In this document: positions 36,747 through 45,250 of the stretch, piece by piece
How positions within the stretch are numbered: the first letter of the stretch is position 1
Layout of the letters: each line of letters begins with the position of its first letter
Source of the DNA: an uncultured Actinomyces sp.
GTDB taxonomy: Bacteria; Actinomycetota; Actinomycetes; Actinomycetales; Actinomycetaceae
Length of the DNA stretch: 57,158 nt
Assembly: GCA_902373545.1 (NCBI GenBank)
Contig: CABKMZ010000005.1
Span: forward strand, 1 to 57,158
Reading direction: 5' to 3'
The notes under the pieces: model-generated
What the model was told of the DNA's origin: nothing
Databases searched by the model: none
What the model saw: the letters and a program-made list of their open reading frames with translations, nothing else
Translations under genes and position numbers: made by a program

Positions 36747-38297
36747 GTGGAACTCTTGAAGCGATACGTTGCGGCATCGTCGATGGGCGTTGTCGCACTC
36801 GTATGCGTCCTTGTTGGGCTGCTCGGCGTGACCGTGCTGCGGCCGCCGACGCAGCAGGCCTCGACGGTGGAATCCGCGACGGACCTGATCATGACGCGTG
36901 ACAACGTGCTATCGATCGTCAAGGATGACGTCACGGTGACCGCAACGTCGAAGTCGGGTGCCCCGGTCACACTGGTGATCGGCACGTCGCAGGACGCGAA
37001 GGGCTGGATTGGCAACGCTGCCTACACCGAGGTGATCGGCGTCGAGGCCGACCGCACCAAGCTGAAGGCGGAATCGCACGCCGCCAACGGAACGGGAATG
37101 GTCAATCCCGGCGCGACCTCGCAGGCTGATAACCAGTCTGGCGCGCAGGCAAACGCGCAGAACGCCGTACAGTCGGGCGCGCAGCCCATCGATGATCCGA
37201 CATCCGCGCAGCTGACGGATCAGCTGGCAAAGTCCCCGATGTGGTTCAAGCAGGAGAGCGGCACGGGCAGCGTGTCTCTCGACCTTGAGAACGTCCCGAG
37301 CGGCCGTTCCGCTGTCGCCGCCTCCGCCGGTGGCCCCGGAGACCTAACCCTGACCCTGACGTGGAAGATCGAGCAGGTCAACCTGCTGGCCATCGTCGCA
37401 TTCCTGGCCGCCGCTTTCTTCGCGCTTCTGGCCTTCGCCCTCTTCCTGACGCGCTGGCAGCTGCTGCGCCTGCGCAAGATTCGCGAGCAGCGCATCGAGG
37501 AGCGCCGTAAGGCTGACTCCCTGGACACCTCCACCATCGACGCTTCCGAGGTCGCCGAGCTGGTTGCCGCCGCGCGCGAGTCCGGTACTGGGCCTGCCCC
37601 CGCCTCGCCCGAGCCCGTCGCGGACGACGCGGTCGAGGCCGTGGCGCAGGAAGCGTCCACCGAAGAGCCTGAGCCGATCGAGGAGCCTGCGCCCGAGCCC
37701 ATGTGGGGCGCCGCTGCGTTCGCCTCCTCGACCGAGGATTCCGCGGCCGACAAGCATGCCGCCGACGAATCCGCCGCCGACGAACCCGTTGCCGAGGAGC
37801 CTTCGGCTGAGGACACCGCGATCCGCGAGCCTCTCCCGCCAGCGCCCAGCGAGGCCCCCATCGTGCGCGCATCCATCGTCGGCGTGCCCGCCCCGGACAT
37901 TTCGGCCCTGTCCGCGCCGGACTACGTCCCGGCCCCGATGACCGACACCTTCGAGCGCCGAGGCCGCCACGGCCTCGACAATGGCCCCTTCGACGTGGAC
38001 CCGCCCGAGCGCGCAACGACGGATACCGGCGTCATCGACCTGAGCGGTATTCGCGGAGGCCGCACCCTGCCGTCGCGTCGCGCCCTGCGCGAGGCACGCA
38101 ACAACGGTGAGGAAGTCGTGGTCGTTGACGGCCAGGAGTTCAACACCGGCCTGATCCCGATCACCCGCCCGTGCGACGCTGAGGAACAAAAGCCCGCCCC
38201 TGCGCCCACGTCCGCTCCTGACGATGACGCGTCGGCGACCGGAGGCTGGACCTCGATCATGTCCGGCTGGCTCAAGGACCGTCAGGGAGGAAAGTGA
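36747..38297 (+). CDS. Two-pass membrane protein with long acidic, low-complexity tail
   Basis: A 516-residue protein starting at GTG 36747 behind GAGGAG. The first membrane helix is near residues 12-32 and the second near 213-236. Between them lies a likely extracytoplasmic region of about 180 residues with a V-L-S-I-V-K-D-D-V-T-V-T start and a Gln/Ala/Asn-rich stretch. After the second helix a basic segment (R-L-R-K-I-R-E-Q-R-I-E-E-R-R-K) precedes about 200 residues rich in Glu, Pro and Ala, ending in G-W-T-S-I-M-S-G-W-L-K-D-R-Q. It overlaps the lipoprotein gene by TGATG, so the pair probably works together. I do not recognise the family. Confidence 0.7.
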   Translation: MELLKRYVAASSMGVVALVCVLVGLLGVTVLRPPTQQASTVESATDLIMTRDNVLSIVKDDVTVTATSKSGAPVTLVIGTSQDAKGWIGNAAYTEVIGVEADRTKLKAESHAANGTGMVNPGATSQADNQSGAQANAQNAVQSGAQPIDDPTSAQLTDQLAKSPMWFKQESGTGSVSLDLENVPSGRSAVAASAGGPGDLTLTLTWKIEQVNLLAIVAFLAAAFFALLAFALFLTRWQLLRLRKIREQRIEERRKADSLDTSTIDASEVAELVAAARESGTGPAPASPEPVADDAVEAVAQEASTEEPEPIEEPAPEPMWGAAAFASSTEDSAADKHAADESAADEPVAEEPSAEDTAIREPLPPAPSEAPIVRASIVGVPAPDISALSAPDYVPAPMTDTFERRGRHGLDNGPFDVDPPERATTDTGVIDLSGIRGGRTLPSRRALREARNNGEEVVVVDGQEFNTGLIPITRPCDAEEQKPAPAPTSAPDDDASATGGWTSIMSGWLKDRQGGK

Positions 38298-39292
38298 TGA
38301 AACGACGGACCCTCGCGGCTGCAACCGCCGCTCTGCTGATGACCTCTGCGCTCGGTGTGAGCGCCTGCTCCAGCGAGATTGTCGCTCAGTCCGGCTCGGC
38401 ACAAAGCGCCGCCAACCTCGACCTTGAGCGCATCTCCACCGTGCTCGAGAGCGTTGGAACGGCGATGGCCACGGCGGACGCCTCTCTGAACGCCGCCGAC
38501 CTCGGCGATCAGGTGACGCAGGGCGCGCTGGAGACCCGCACCGCTCAGTACGCGCTGACGACGGCGACCGGTCAGACGCTGCCTGCCCTGGACTTCGCGC
38601 CGACGTCGCTGGCGATCACGAACTCGGATTCGTGGCCGCGCGCGATCTTCAACATTTCGGACACCTCTTCCACGGCACTGCCAGTGCTTGAGGTCTACGT
38701 TCAGGACTCGGCCCGCTCCGACTACAAGCTGACGAACTTCGCCCGCCTGCTCGGCGGTACCCAGCTGACCCTGCCGCCCGTCGGCACCGGCTCTGCGTAC
38801 GTGACCGGCGACTCTCAGGGCTTCACGGTGACCCCCGATACCGCGCTCGCGCAGTACATCACGATGCTGAACTCCGGCACGCAGGACACCACGCAGTTCG
38901 TCTCCGACGACTTCACGAAGCAGACCCTCCAGCAGGTCACCGACCTGAACTCCTCGGTGAGCGCGGCCGGCTCCGTGACCATGGCCGCCACTGCAACCGA
39001 CTACCCGATTTCGGGTCTGGTTCTGCAGGACGGCTCGGCCCTGGTGGCTGCGAACTTCAAGTACACCTTCACCTACCAGCGCACGGTCGCCGGTTCCACC
39101 ATGAACCTGGCTGCAAACACCGCCGCGCTGAGCCCCGACGGCACGAAGGTCGAAGGCACTGCGACCGCGGACTACCTCGCGACGATCATCATGCGCATCC
39201 CCTCGCAGAAGGCAGGCGGCAACGTGCAGATCGTCGGCGGCGACCGCTCGATCACCAAGGTGGCGCTCGATCCCTCCACGTCGCCGGGCTGA
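38297..39292 (+). CDS. Putative secreted lipoprotein
   Basis: A 331-residue protein with a lipoprotein signal: K-R-R basic start, a hydrophobic core of about 15 residues and the lipobox V-S-A-C (Cys at about 25), then S-S-E. The mature part is Ser/Thr/Ala-rich with repeated beta-type stretches and no motif I recognise. ATG 38297 overlaps the previous stop; GTG 38294 is one codon earlier. GGGAGG lies upstream. Together with the preceding membrane protein it forms a two-gene envelope unit of unknown function. Confidence 0.75.
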   Translation: MKRRTLAAATAALLMTSALGVSACSSEIVAQSGSAQSAANLDLERISTVLESVGTAMATADASLNAADLGDQVTQGALETRTAQYALTTATGQTLPALDFAPTSLAITNSDSWPRAIFNISDTSSTALPVLEVYVQDSARSDYKLTNFARLLGGTQLTLPPVGTGSAYVTGDSQGFTVTPDTALAQYITMLNSGTQDTTQFVSDDFTKQTLQQVTDLNSSVSAAGSVTMAATATDYPISGLVLQDGSALVAANFKYTFTYQRTVAGSTMNLAANTAALSPDGTKVEGTATADYLATIIMRIPSQKAGGNVQIVGGDRSITKVALDPSTSPG

Positions 39293-39314
39293 TTTTCACC
39301 CGTAGCGCACACCT

Positions 39315-39343
39315 CGTCCCCGTGGCTTAGAGTCGCGGGGACG
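39315..39343 (+). terminator. Hairpin after the lipoprotein gene
   Basis: Arms CGTCCCCG / CGGGGACG around a 13-base loop, 22 bases after the lipoprotein stop. There is no T-tract, so termination is uncertain. Confidence 0.35.
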
Positions 39344-39391
39344 ACGCATATCATCGTTCCTAGCACCAACTGTTTTGACGAAGAGGACACC

Positions 39392-40297
39392 ATGACCACG
39401 CCTGACCCTCGCCCCGCATCTGAGGCGACGCCTATGCCCGCAGACTCGCATGGAGCCGTCGATCTGTCGGCACGTTCGAGCGCGCCTACCGCCCCGGAAG
39501 CTTCCGCGTCCGCAGCGGGGGAGGGCCTGCACATCCCGCTCATCACCTCCACGGACGAGGAGAACTTCCAGGACGTTATGTCCACCTCGCAGGCCGTGCC
39601 CGTCATCATGGTGATGTGGTCGCCGCGTTCCCTGGAGTCCAAGCCCGCGCTGGCCATGCTCGAGGAGATCACGCGCGAACACGCGGGTGCCTTCCAGCTC
39701 GTCGAGGTTGATATCGACAAGGCCCCGGCCATCGCCCAAGCGTTCCAGATTCAGGCCGTGCCGACGGTCGTCGCGCTCGTCGGCGGTCGCCCGGTGCCGC
39801 TTTTCCAGGGCGGCGCTTCCAAGGAGCAGGTGCTCCCCGTCGTCTCCCAGGTGCTCGAGGCCGCCGCCCAGATGGGCATTAACGCGCGCATCGCCGTCGC
39901 CGCCGAAGACACCGCGCCGCCGATTCCCCCCGAGCACGAGGCTCCGCTGGCTGCCGAAGAAGAGGGACGCCTGGACGAGGCGATCGCCCTGTGGGAGCGC
40001 GTCGTCGAGCTGAACCCGCGCGACGAGGCAGCGAAGTCTCATCTGTCCCGCGTGCGCTTCGCCCAGCGGGCCTACGGGGAGCAGAGCAGCGACGACCCGG
40101 CCGCGCGCGCCGACGCCCTCTTTGCGGCCGGAGATGCCGCTGGAGCCTTCGATGTGCTCCTTGAGCTGCTGGCTGCCTCGAGCGACGAGGAAGAACGCGA
40201 CGCGCTACGCCTGCGTCTCCTGGACCTCTTCAGGGTCGCCGGCTCGACCCCCGAGGTCTCCAAGGCCCGCACGCGCCTGGCGATGCTCCTCATGTGA
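39392..40297 (+). CDS. Thioredoxin-fold/TPR protein lacking the CXXC motif (CnoX/YbbN-like)
   Basis: A 301-residue protein. After a disordered Pro/Ala N terminus (1-45), a thioredoxin fold runs from about 48 to 155, with V-D-I-D-K-A-P-A-I-A-Q-A-F and Q-A-V-P-T-V-V-A (cis-Pro). The active-site position reads W-S-P-R-S-L-E-S instead of W-C-x-x-C, so there is no redox pair. The C-terminal half has TPR-like helices (E-E-G-R-L-D-E-A-I-A-L-W; D-A-L-F-A-A-G-D-A-A-G-A-F-D-V-L). E. coli CnoX (YbbN) has this architecture and acts as a holdase/co-chaperone; the same role here is inferred. Confidence 0.85.
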   Translation: MTTPDPRPASEATPMPADSHGAVDLSARSSAPTAPEASASAAGEGLHIPLITSTDEENFQDVMSTSQAVPVIMVMWSPRSLESKPALAMLEEITREHAGAFQLVEVDIDKAPAIAQAFQIQAVPTVVALVGGRPVPLFQGGASKEQVLPVVSQVLEAAAQMGINARIAVAAEDTAPPIPPEHEAPLAAEEEGRLDEAIALWERVVELNPRDEAAKSHLSRVRFAQRAYGEQSSDDPAARADALFAAGDAAGAFDVLLELLAASSDEEERDALRLRLLDLFRVAGSTPEVSKARTRLAMLLM

Positions 40298-40336
40298 GCG
40301 TGACGTCGCGTCGTCTTGTGCGTCGCGACACACGAC

Positions 40337-40368
40337 GAGGCCGGAGCAGGAATCCCTGCTCCGGCCTC
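40337..40368. terminator. Bidirectional terminator between the CnoX-like gene and glgB
   Basis: Perfect 14-base stem GAGGCCGGAGCAGG / CCTGCTCCGGCCTC with an AATC loop, in the 91-base gap between convergent genes. A T-tract is lacking on both strands, but the stem is very stable. Confidence 0.75.
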
Positions 40369-40388
40369 ACCCGTATCAGCCTACGGCG

Positions 40389-42584
40389 TCAGCGCACCTG
40401 CGAGGCGGGCACCAGCCACACGGCGCCCAGCGGCGGGACGCGCAGCTGCGCGGAGACCGGTCGGCCGTTCCACGGGGTGTCCTCGGCGATGATCGGACCG
40501 ACGTTGACCACGCCCGACCCGCCGAACTCCTCGGCGTCCGTGTTGAGGATCTCGACCCACTCGCCGCCAAAGGGCAGGCCCACGCGGTAGCCCTCGTGCG
40601 GGTTGCCAGCGAAGTTCGAGACGCACACGACGACCTCGCGGTTGCCATCGGCATCGGCGCCCTTACGCAGGTAGGAGATCAGGTTGTGATCGCCGTCCGA
40701 GGCATCGATCCACTCGAAGCCCGTGTAGTCGTCGTCCCACATGGCGGGGGAGGAGGCGTAGATCTTGTTGAGGCGCTCCACCAGGGCCGCGACGCCAGCG
40801 TGACCCTCCTGGTCCAGCAGCCACCAGTCGAGAGAGTAGGACTCGTTCCACTCCTGCTCCTGGCCGATCTCCTGGCCCATGAAGAGGAGCTGCTTGCCCG
40901 GGTGGCTCCACTGGTAGGCGTACAGGGAACGCAGGCCCGCCAGGCGCTGCCACTTGTCGCCGGGCATCTTGGAGATGATGGAGCCCTTGCCGTGAACGAC
41001 CTCGTCGTGCGACAGCGGCAGCACGTAGTTCTCGGAGAAGGCGTACACGAGCGAGAAGGTGAGCTCGCCGTGGTGCCAGCGGCGGTTGACCGGATCCTCG
41101 CTCAGGTAGCGCAGGGTGTCGTTCATCCAGCCCATGTTCCACTTCATGCCGTAGCCGAGGCCGCCACCCGAGGTCGGTGCGGTCACGCCCGGCCACGCCG
41201 TGGACTCCTCGGCGATCATGACGATGCCGGGGTGACGACGGTACGCGGTCGCGTTGGCTTCCTGGATGAAGTCGATGGCTTCCAGGTTCTCGCGGCCACC
41301 GTACTGGTTGGGACGCCACTGGCCGTCCTTACGCGAGTAATCCAGGTAGAGCATCGAGGCCACGGCGTCGACGCGCAGGCCGTCAATGTGGAAGTCCTCC
41401 AGCCAGTACAGGGCGTTGGCGACCAGGAAGTTACGCACTTCGCGGCGGCCGAAGTTGAAGACGTAGGTGCCCCAGTCGGGGTGCTCGCCGCGCAGCGGGT
41501 CCGGATCCTCGTACAGCGGGGTGCCGTCGAAGCGAGCCAGGGCGAAGTCGTCCTTGGGGAAGTGGGCGGGGACCCAGTCCAGGATGACGCCGATGCCCTC
41601 GCGGTGGAAGGCGTCCACCAGGTAGCGGAAGTCGTCCGGGGTGCCATAGCGCGAGGAAGGAGCGTAGTAGGAGGTCACCTGGTAGCCCCACGAGCCGCCG
41701 AAGGGATGCTCAGCCAGCGGCATGAACTCCACGTGCGTGAAGCCCATCTGCTTGACGTAGGGGACCAGCTCGTCGGCCAGTTCGCGGTAGCCCAGGCCCT
41801 GACGCCACGAACCCGCGTGGACCTCGTAGATGGACATGGGGCCGGTGTGGGGGTTGCGGTCCTTGCGGGTAGACATCCACTCGTCGTCGGTCCACTCGTG
41901 GAAGTAGTCGGTGACGACCGAGGCCGTAGCCGGGGGGATCTCCGTGGCACGAGCCAGCGGGTCGGCCTTCTCGAACCAGTTGCCGCCGGGACCCTGGATC
42001 TCGAACTTGTAGCGGGCACCCACGCCGACGTCGGGGACGAAAATCTCCCAGATGCCGGAGGAACCCAGCGAACGCATGGAGGTAGCCACGCCGTCCCAGA
42101 AGTTGAACTCGCCGACGACGCGCACAGCGCGGGCGTTGGGGGCCCACACGGCGAAGGCGGTACCGGTGGTCTCACCCAGTTCGTCGGTGTAGGTCTTCAC
42201 GTGGGCACCCAGGACGTTCCACAGGTTCTCGTGGCGGCCCTCAGAGATGAGGTAGGTGTCCATCTCGCCCAGGGTGGGCAGGTAGCGGTAGGGGTCGTCG
42301 CGCAGGTTCGTGTCCTCGCCGTAGGTCACCGAGACGCGGTAGGCGGGGATCTCCTTGTCGGGCAGCACCGTGACCCAGATACCGCCGCGCTCGTGGGTGG
42401 CGGCGTAGGCACCTGAGGGGGTGATGATGTCGACCGCGTCAGCCAGGCGAGCCATGGTGCGGATCGTGACACCGGCGTCGCTCAGGTGGGCACCGAGAAC
42501 CGAGTGCGGCGAATAGTAGGAGCCGGAGGCGACGGCGTCGAGAATGTCGTCATTGACCTGGATCGGCGTTGGTTCGCAGCTCAT
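40389..42584 (-). CDS. glgB: 1,4-alpha-glucan branching enzyme
   Basis: A 731-residue GH13 enzyme making alpha-1,6 branches in glycogen. An N-terminal CBM48 region ([12 protein letters not shown], then the E-F-N-F-W-D-G block) precedes the barrel. Catalytic residues are in [11 protein letters not shown] (nucleophile Asp near 405), I-A-E-E-S-T-A-W (acid/base Glu near 458) and [10 protein letters not shown] (Asp near 526). It lies 164 bases downstream of glgE on the same strand; in GlgE-pathway organisms GlgB branches the chains that GlgE extends. A palindrome lies 23 bases upstream of the start, beyond a GGAG ribosome site. Confidence 0.97.
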   Translation of the reverse strand: MSCEPTPIQVNDDILDAVASGSYYSPHSVLGAHLSDAGVTIRTMARLADAVDIITPSGAYAATHERGGIWVTVLPDKEIPAYRVSVTYGEDTNLRDDPYRYLPTLGEMDTYLISEGRHENLWNVLGAHVKTYTDELGETTGTAFAVWAPNARAVRVVGEFNFWDGVATSMRSLGSSGIWEIFVPDVGVGARYKFEIQGPGGNWFEKADPLARATEIPPATASVVTDYFHEWTDDEWMSTRKDRNPHTGPMSIYEVHAGSWRQGLGYRELADELVPYVKQMGFTHVEFMPLAEHPFGGSWGYQVTSYYAPSSRYGTPDDFRYLVDAFHREGIGVILDWVPAHFPKDDFALARFDGTPLYEDPDPLRGEHPDWGTYVFNFGRREVRNFLVANALYWLEDFHIDGLRVDAVASMLYLDYSRKDGQWRPNQYGGRENLEAIDFIQEANATAYRRHPGIVMIAEESTAWPGVTAPTSGGGLGYGMKWNMGWMNDTLRYLSEDPVNRRWHHGELTFSLVYAFSENYVLPLSHDEVVHGKGSIISKMPGDKWQRLAGLRSLYAYQWSHPGKQLLFMGQEIGQEQEWNESYSLDWWLLDQEGHAGVAALVERLNKIYASSPAMWDDDYTGFEWIDASDGDHNLISYLRKGADADGNREVVVCVSNFAGNPHEGYRVGLPFGGEWVEILNTDAEEFGGSGVVNVGPIIAEDTPWNGRPVSAQLRVPPLGAVWLVPASQVR

Positions 42585-42607
42585 GGATTATCCTTACTCC
42601 AGTTGGT

Positions 42608-42625
42608 GTGAACTGCTCAGTTCAC
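42608..42625 (-). promoter_or_regulatory. Operator-like palindrome upstream of glgB
   Basis: GTGAACTG-CT-CAGTTCAC, with perfect 8-base arms, 23 bases before the glgB start. A second palindrome, TTTTCC-C-GGAAAA, lies at 42647-42659, and a TAGACT -10-like hexamer reads on the minus strand between them. This suggests local regulation of glgB independent of glgE. Confidence 0.5.
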
Positions 42626-42706
42626 TGTCGTGTTTGTAGTCTATCGTTTTCCCGGAAAAATAGGGAGCCGGGTCTCATTTGGTCGGTCGATTTTGAGGGG
42701 GACGGT

Positions 42707-42736
42707 GCTCGGCGCGACCCGCGAGTCACGCCGAGC
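42707..42736 (-). other. Hairpin between glgE and glgB
   Basis: GCTCGGCG / CGCCGAGC, 8-base perfect arms around 14 bases, starting 12 bases after the glgE stop on the minus strand. There is no T-tract; possibly a 3'-end stabiliser or partial terminator. Confidence 0.4.
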
Positions 42737-42748
42737 GGGCCTATGGTC

Positions 42749-44791
42749 TCAGGCCTGCGACCAGGGCGAGGAGTGGGCGGGCTCGACCTTGAAGACGTGG
42801 CCGAGGCGCGTCACGGGGGACAGCGACACCCAGTTGGACGAACCCCACACGTAGGAGTGTCCGTCGAGCTCGTCGACGACCGTGATGTTGCCGCCCGGCG
42901 TGGCCAGGCCCATCTCGGCCAGGTCCAGGTAGACCGAACCGTCCACGCCATCGTGAGGATCCAGCGAAATCACGCAGATGACGGTGTCCGGGCTGCCGTC
43001 TTCGGTGAACTTGCCGGGCAGCTGACGCGAGAAGGCGAGTAGGCGATCCGAGGACGTGGGGTGGATGCGGATCTGGTGGAGCTGGCGCAGTGCCGGGTGC
43101 TTGGCGCGCGCGGCGTTGAGCAGGGTGAACAGGCGCGAGATGCCGATCTCGTCCGCGTCCTCCCAGCGGCGCGGACGGTACTCGTACTTCTCGTTGTTGT
43201 TGGGCTCCTGGAACGTGCCACGTGGTTCGTTTTCGACGAACTCGTAACCCGAGTAAATGCCCCACGTGGGGGCGCCCAGCGCAGCGAGCATCGCGCGGAT
43301 TGCGAAGATCGCGGTGCCGCCGTCCCACATCTGCGGGGTGAGGATGTCGTGCGTGGTCGGCCAGAAGGCCGGGCGCATGAGGTGGGCGGTCTCCTGCGAC
43401 ACCTCAACGAGGTACTCCTCGATCTCCTGCTTGAACGTCCTCCACGCGAAGTAGGTGTAGGACTGGTCGAAGCCGATAGCGCCCAGGGTGCGCATCATGG
43501 CGGGGCGGGTGAAGGCCTCGGCCAGGAAGAGCGTGCCCGGGTACTGCGCCTTGATGTCGGCGAGCAGACGCTCCCAGAAGGGGATGGGCTTCGTGTGCGG
43601 GTTGTCCACGCGGAAGATCGTCACGCCGTGGTTGATCCACAGCTCGATGACGTCGCGCACGGCCTGGTAGATGCCCTCGGGGTCGTTGTCGAAGTTCAGG
43701 GGGTAGATGTCCTGGTACTTCTTGGGCGGGTTCTCGGCGTAGGCGATCGTGCCGTCGGCGCGCGTGGTGAACCACTCGGGGTGCTCGGTGACCCACGGGT
43801 GGTCGGGGGAGCACTGGAGGGCGAGGTCGAGTGCGACCTCCATGCCGAGGCCTCGGGCGCGCTCGACGAAACGGTCGAAGTCGGCGAAGTCGCCCAGATC
43901 CGGGTGGATGGCGTCGTGGCCGCCCTCGGGGGCGCCGATGCCGTAGGGGGAGCCCGGGTCGCCGGGCGCGGCGATCAGGGAGTTGTTCTTGCCCTTGCGG
44001 AACGTTGTGCCGATCGGGTGGATGGGGGTCAAGTAGACGACGTCGAAACCCATGCCCGCGATGCGCGGCAGGTCCTCAGCGGCTCCAGCGAGCGTGCCGG
44101 AGACCCAGGAGCCGTCCGGCTTCTGGAAGGCTCCCGCGGAGCGCGGGAAGATCTCGTACCATGCGCCGGCCAGCGCCTTGGTGCGCGCCACATCCAGCGG
44201 GTAGACGCGCGAGGAATCGAGGAGGTCGCGCAGCGGGTGATCGCGGAAGACTAGGCGGATACGCGAGGAGATGCCGGCGGAGAGGCGCTGCTGGGGGGAA
44301 TGGGAGCCGTCACGCAGGCGACGCGCCGCATCGTGCAGTGCCTCGATGTCGGCGTCCGAAGGCGGACGCTGGGTCGGGTTGTGGAAGGCCTTACCGGCGG
44401 CCGCGCGCTCCATGAGGCGGGCGCCCTCCTCGAGCATCAGCTCGACGTCGATGCCAGCGCCGACCTTGACGGCAGCATCGTGACGCCATGTGGCGTAGGG
44501 GTCGGACCAGGAATCCACGCGGAACGACCAGGCTCCGGGAACGTCCGCGGCAACCCAGGCCTCATAGCGGTCGAGGCCAGGCGCGATGTCGACCATGCGG
44601 GTACGAGAGTATTCACCTCCGTCCGGGCGTAGCAGGACGGCCTCGGCGGCGAATGCGTCGTGTCCTTCGCGGAACACGGTCGCACGAATGGGGAAAGGCT
44701 CGCCTTCGGTCGCCTTAGCGGGAAGTGTGCCGTCCTCGATGACGGGGAACACTTCGATGATCGGGATACGGGGCAACAGTTTCTCGCTCAC
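42749..44791 (-). CDS. glgE: Alpha-1,4-glucan:maltose-1-phosphate maltosyltransferase
   Basis: A 680-residue GH13 enzyme extending alpha-glucan with maltosyl units from maltose-1-phosphate. The N-terminal domain starts R-I-P-I-I-E-V-F-P-V-I-E, and the insert region has the long helical segment typical of GlgE. Catalytic motifs: D-L-A-L-Q-C-S-P-D-H, F-R-V-D-N-P-H-T-K-P (nucleophile Asp near 396) and L-A-E-A-F-T-R-P (acid/base Glu near 425), at almost the same positions as in Streptomyces GlgE. The partner enzymes that make maltose-1-phosphate (TreS-Pep2 or GlgM) are not in this window. glgB follows. Confidence 0.96.
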   Translation of the reverse strand: MSEKLLPRIPIIEVFPVIEDGTLPAKATEGEPFPIRATVFREGHDAFAAEAVLLRPDGGEYSRTRMVDIAPGLDRYEAWVAADVPGAWSFRVDSWSDPYATWRHDAAVKVGAGIDVELMLEEGARLMERAAAGKAFHNPTQRPPSDADIEALHDAARRLRDGSHSPQQRLSAGISSRIRLVFRDHPLRDLLDSSRVYPLDVARTKALAGAWYEIFPRSAGAFQKPDGSWVSGTLAGAAEDLPRIAGMGFDVVYLTPIHPIGTTFRKGKNNSLIAAPGDPGSPYGIGAPEGGHDAIHPDLGDFADFDRFVERARGLGMEVALDLALQCSPDHPWVTEHPEWFTTRADGTIAYAENPPKKYQDIYPLNFDNDPEGIYQAVRDVIELWINHGVTIFRVDNPHTKPIPFWERLLADIKAQYPGTLFLAEAFTRPAMMRTLGAIGFDQSYTYFAWRTFKQEIEEYLVEVSQETAHLMRPAFWPTTHDILTPQMWDGGTAIFAIRAMLAALGAPTWGIYSGYEFVENEPRGTFQEPNNNEKYEYRPRRWEDADEIGISRLFTLLNAARAKHPALRQLHQIRIHPTSSDRLLAFSRQLPGKFTEDGSPDTVICVISLDPHDGVDGSVYLDLAEMGLATPGGNITVVDELDGHSYVWGSSNWVSLSPVTRLGHVFKVEPAHSSPWSQA

Positions 44792-44911
44792 ATGTCCAAC
44801 ACTAACCTATGGACCGACCAGGGCATAGGCGAAGATCACACCACGGGATGTGACCGATCTCCCAAGCGTGTTGTGTGTGCTCAGAGTGTCGTGCGAGTCG
44901 CCAATAAAGTG

Positions 44912-44944
44912 GGGGCGGCACCCGAGTGATTCGGATGCCGCCCC
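44912..44944 (-). terminator. Terminator downstream of the small membrane protein gene
   Basis: GGGGCGGCA / TGCCGCCCC stem, continued by CCGA / TCGG after a single mismatch, loop GTGAT. On the minus strand it is followed by CACTTTATT. It begins 25 bases after the stop at 44969 and separates trpS-side transcription from glgE, whose own promoter would lie in 44792-44911. Confidence 0.75.
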
Positions 44945-44968
44945 GCCTGATGCGCGTGTGTCGAGCTC

Positions 44969-45220
44969 TTACAAGTCCGGCATGGATGCGTACAACGCCG
45001 CACCAAAAATGACCCAGAAGATGATCACCAACACGAAAATGATGATCTGCCAGAGGAACGCTGCGCGCGCGAAGTTCCGCTTCGCCGGGGAGCCGCCGGA
45101 GCCGAGCGCAAGAACGAGCAGATAGACAAAGCCGACCAGAGGGATGCCCATCAGGAAGAAGGTGAGCATCCAGCCGCCGACGGAATCGTCGGGGTGCTCA
45201 GGGAACTGGTTGTATGCCAT
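44969..45220 (-). CDS. Small two-pass membrane protein
   Basis: An 83-residue protein with hydrophobic helices near 18-40 and 55-77 separated by a basic loop (S-P-A-K-R-N-F-A-R). The N terminus is hydrophilic (M-A-Y-N-Q-F-P-E-H-P-D-D). The ribosome site on the minus strand is TAGGAGGCACC, very strong, which supports real expression. It follows trpS after 30 bases. The pattern resembles short Actinobacteria membrane proteins seen next to many genes; function unknown. Confidence 0.75.
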   Translation of the reverse strand: MAYNQFPEHPDDSVGGWMLTFFLMGIPLVGFVYLLVLALGSGGSPAKRNFARAAFLWQIIIFVLVIIFWVIFGAALYASMPDL

Positions 45221-45250
45221 GGTGCCTCCTAAGGAGAGTTGTGCGTGGGA

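Noticed and set aside
40122..42416. A 764-codon plus-strand open frame opposite glgB
   Set aside because: Same reason: antisense shadow of glgB with no domain signature.
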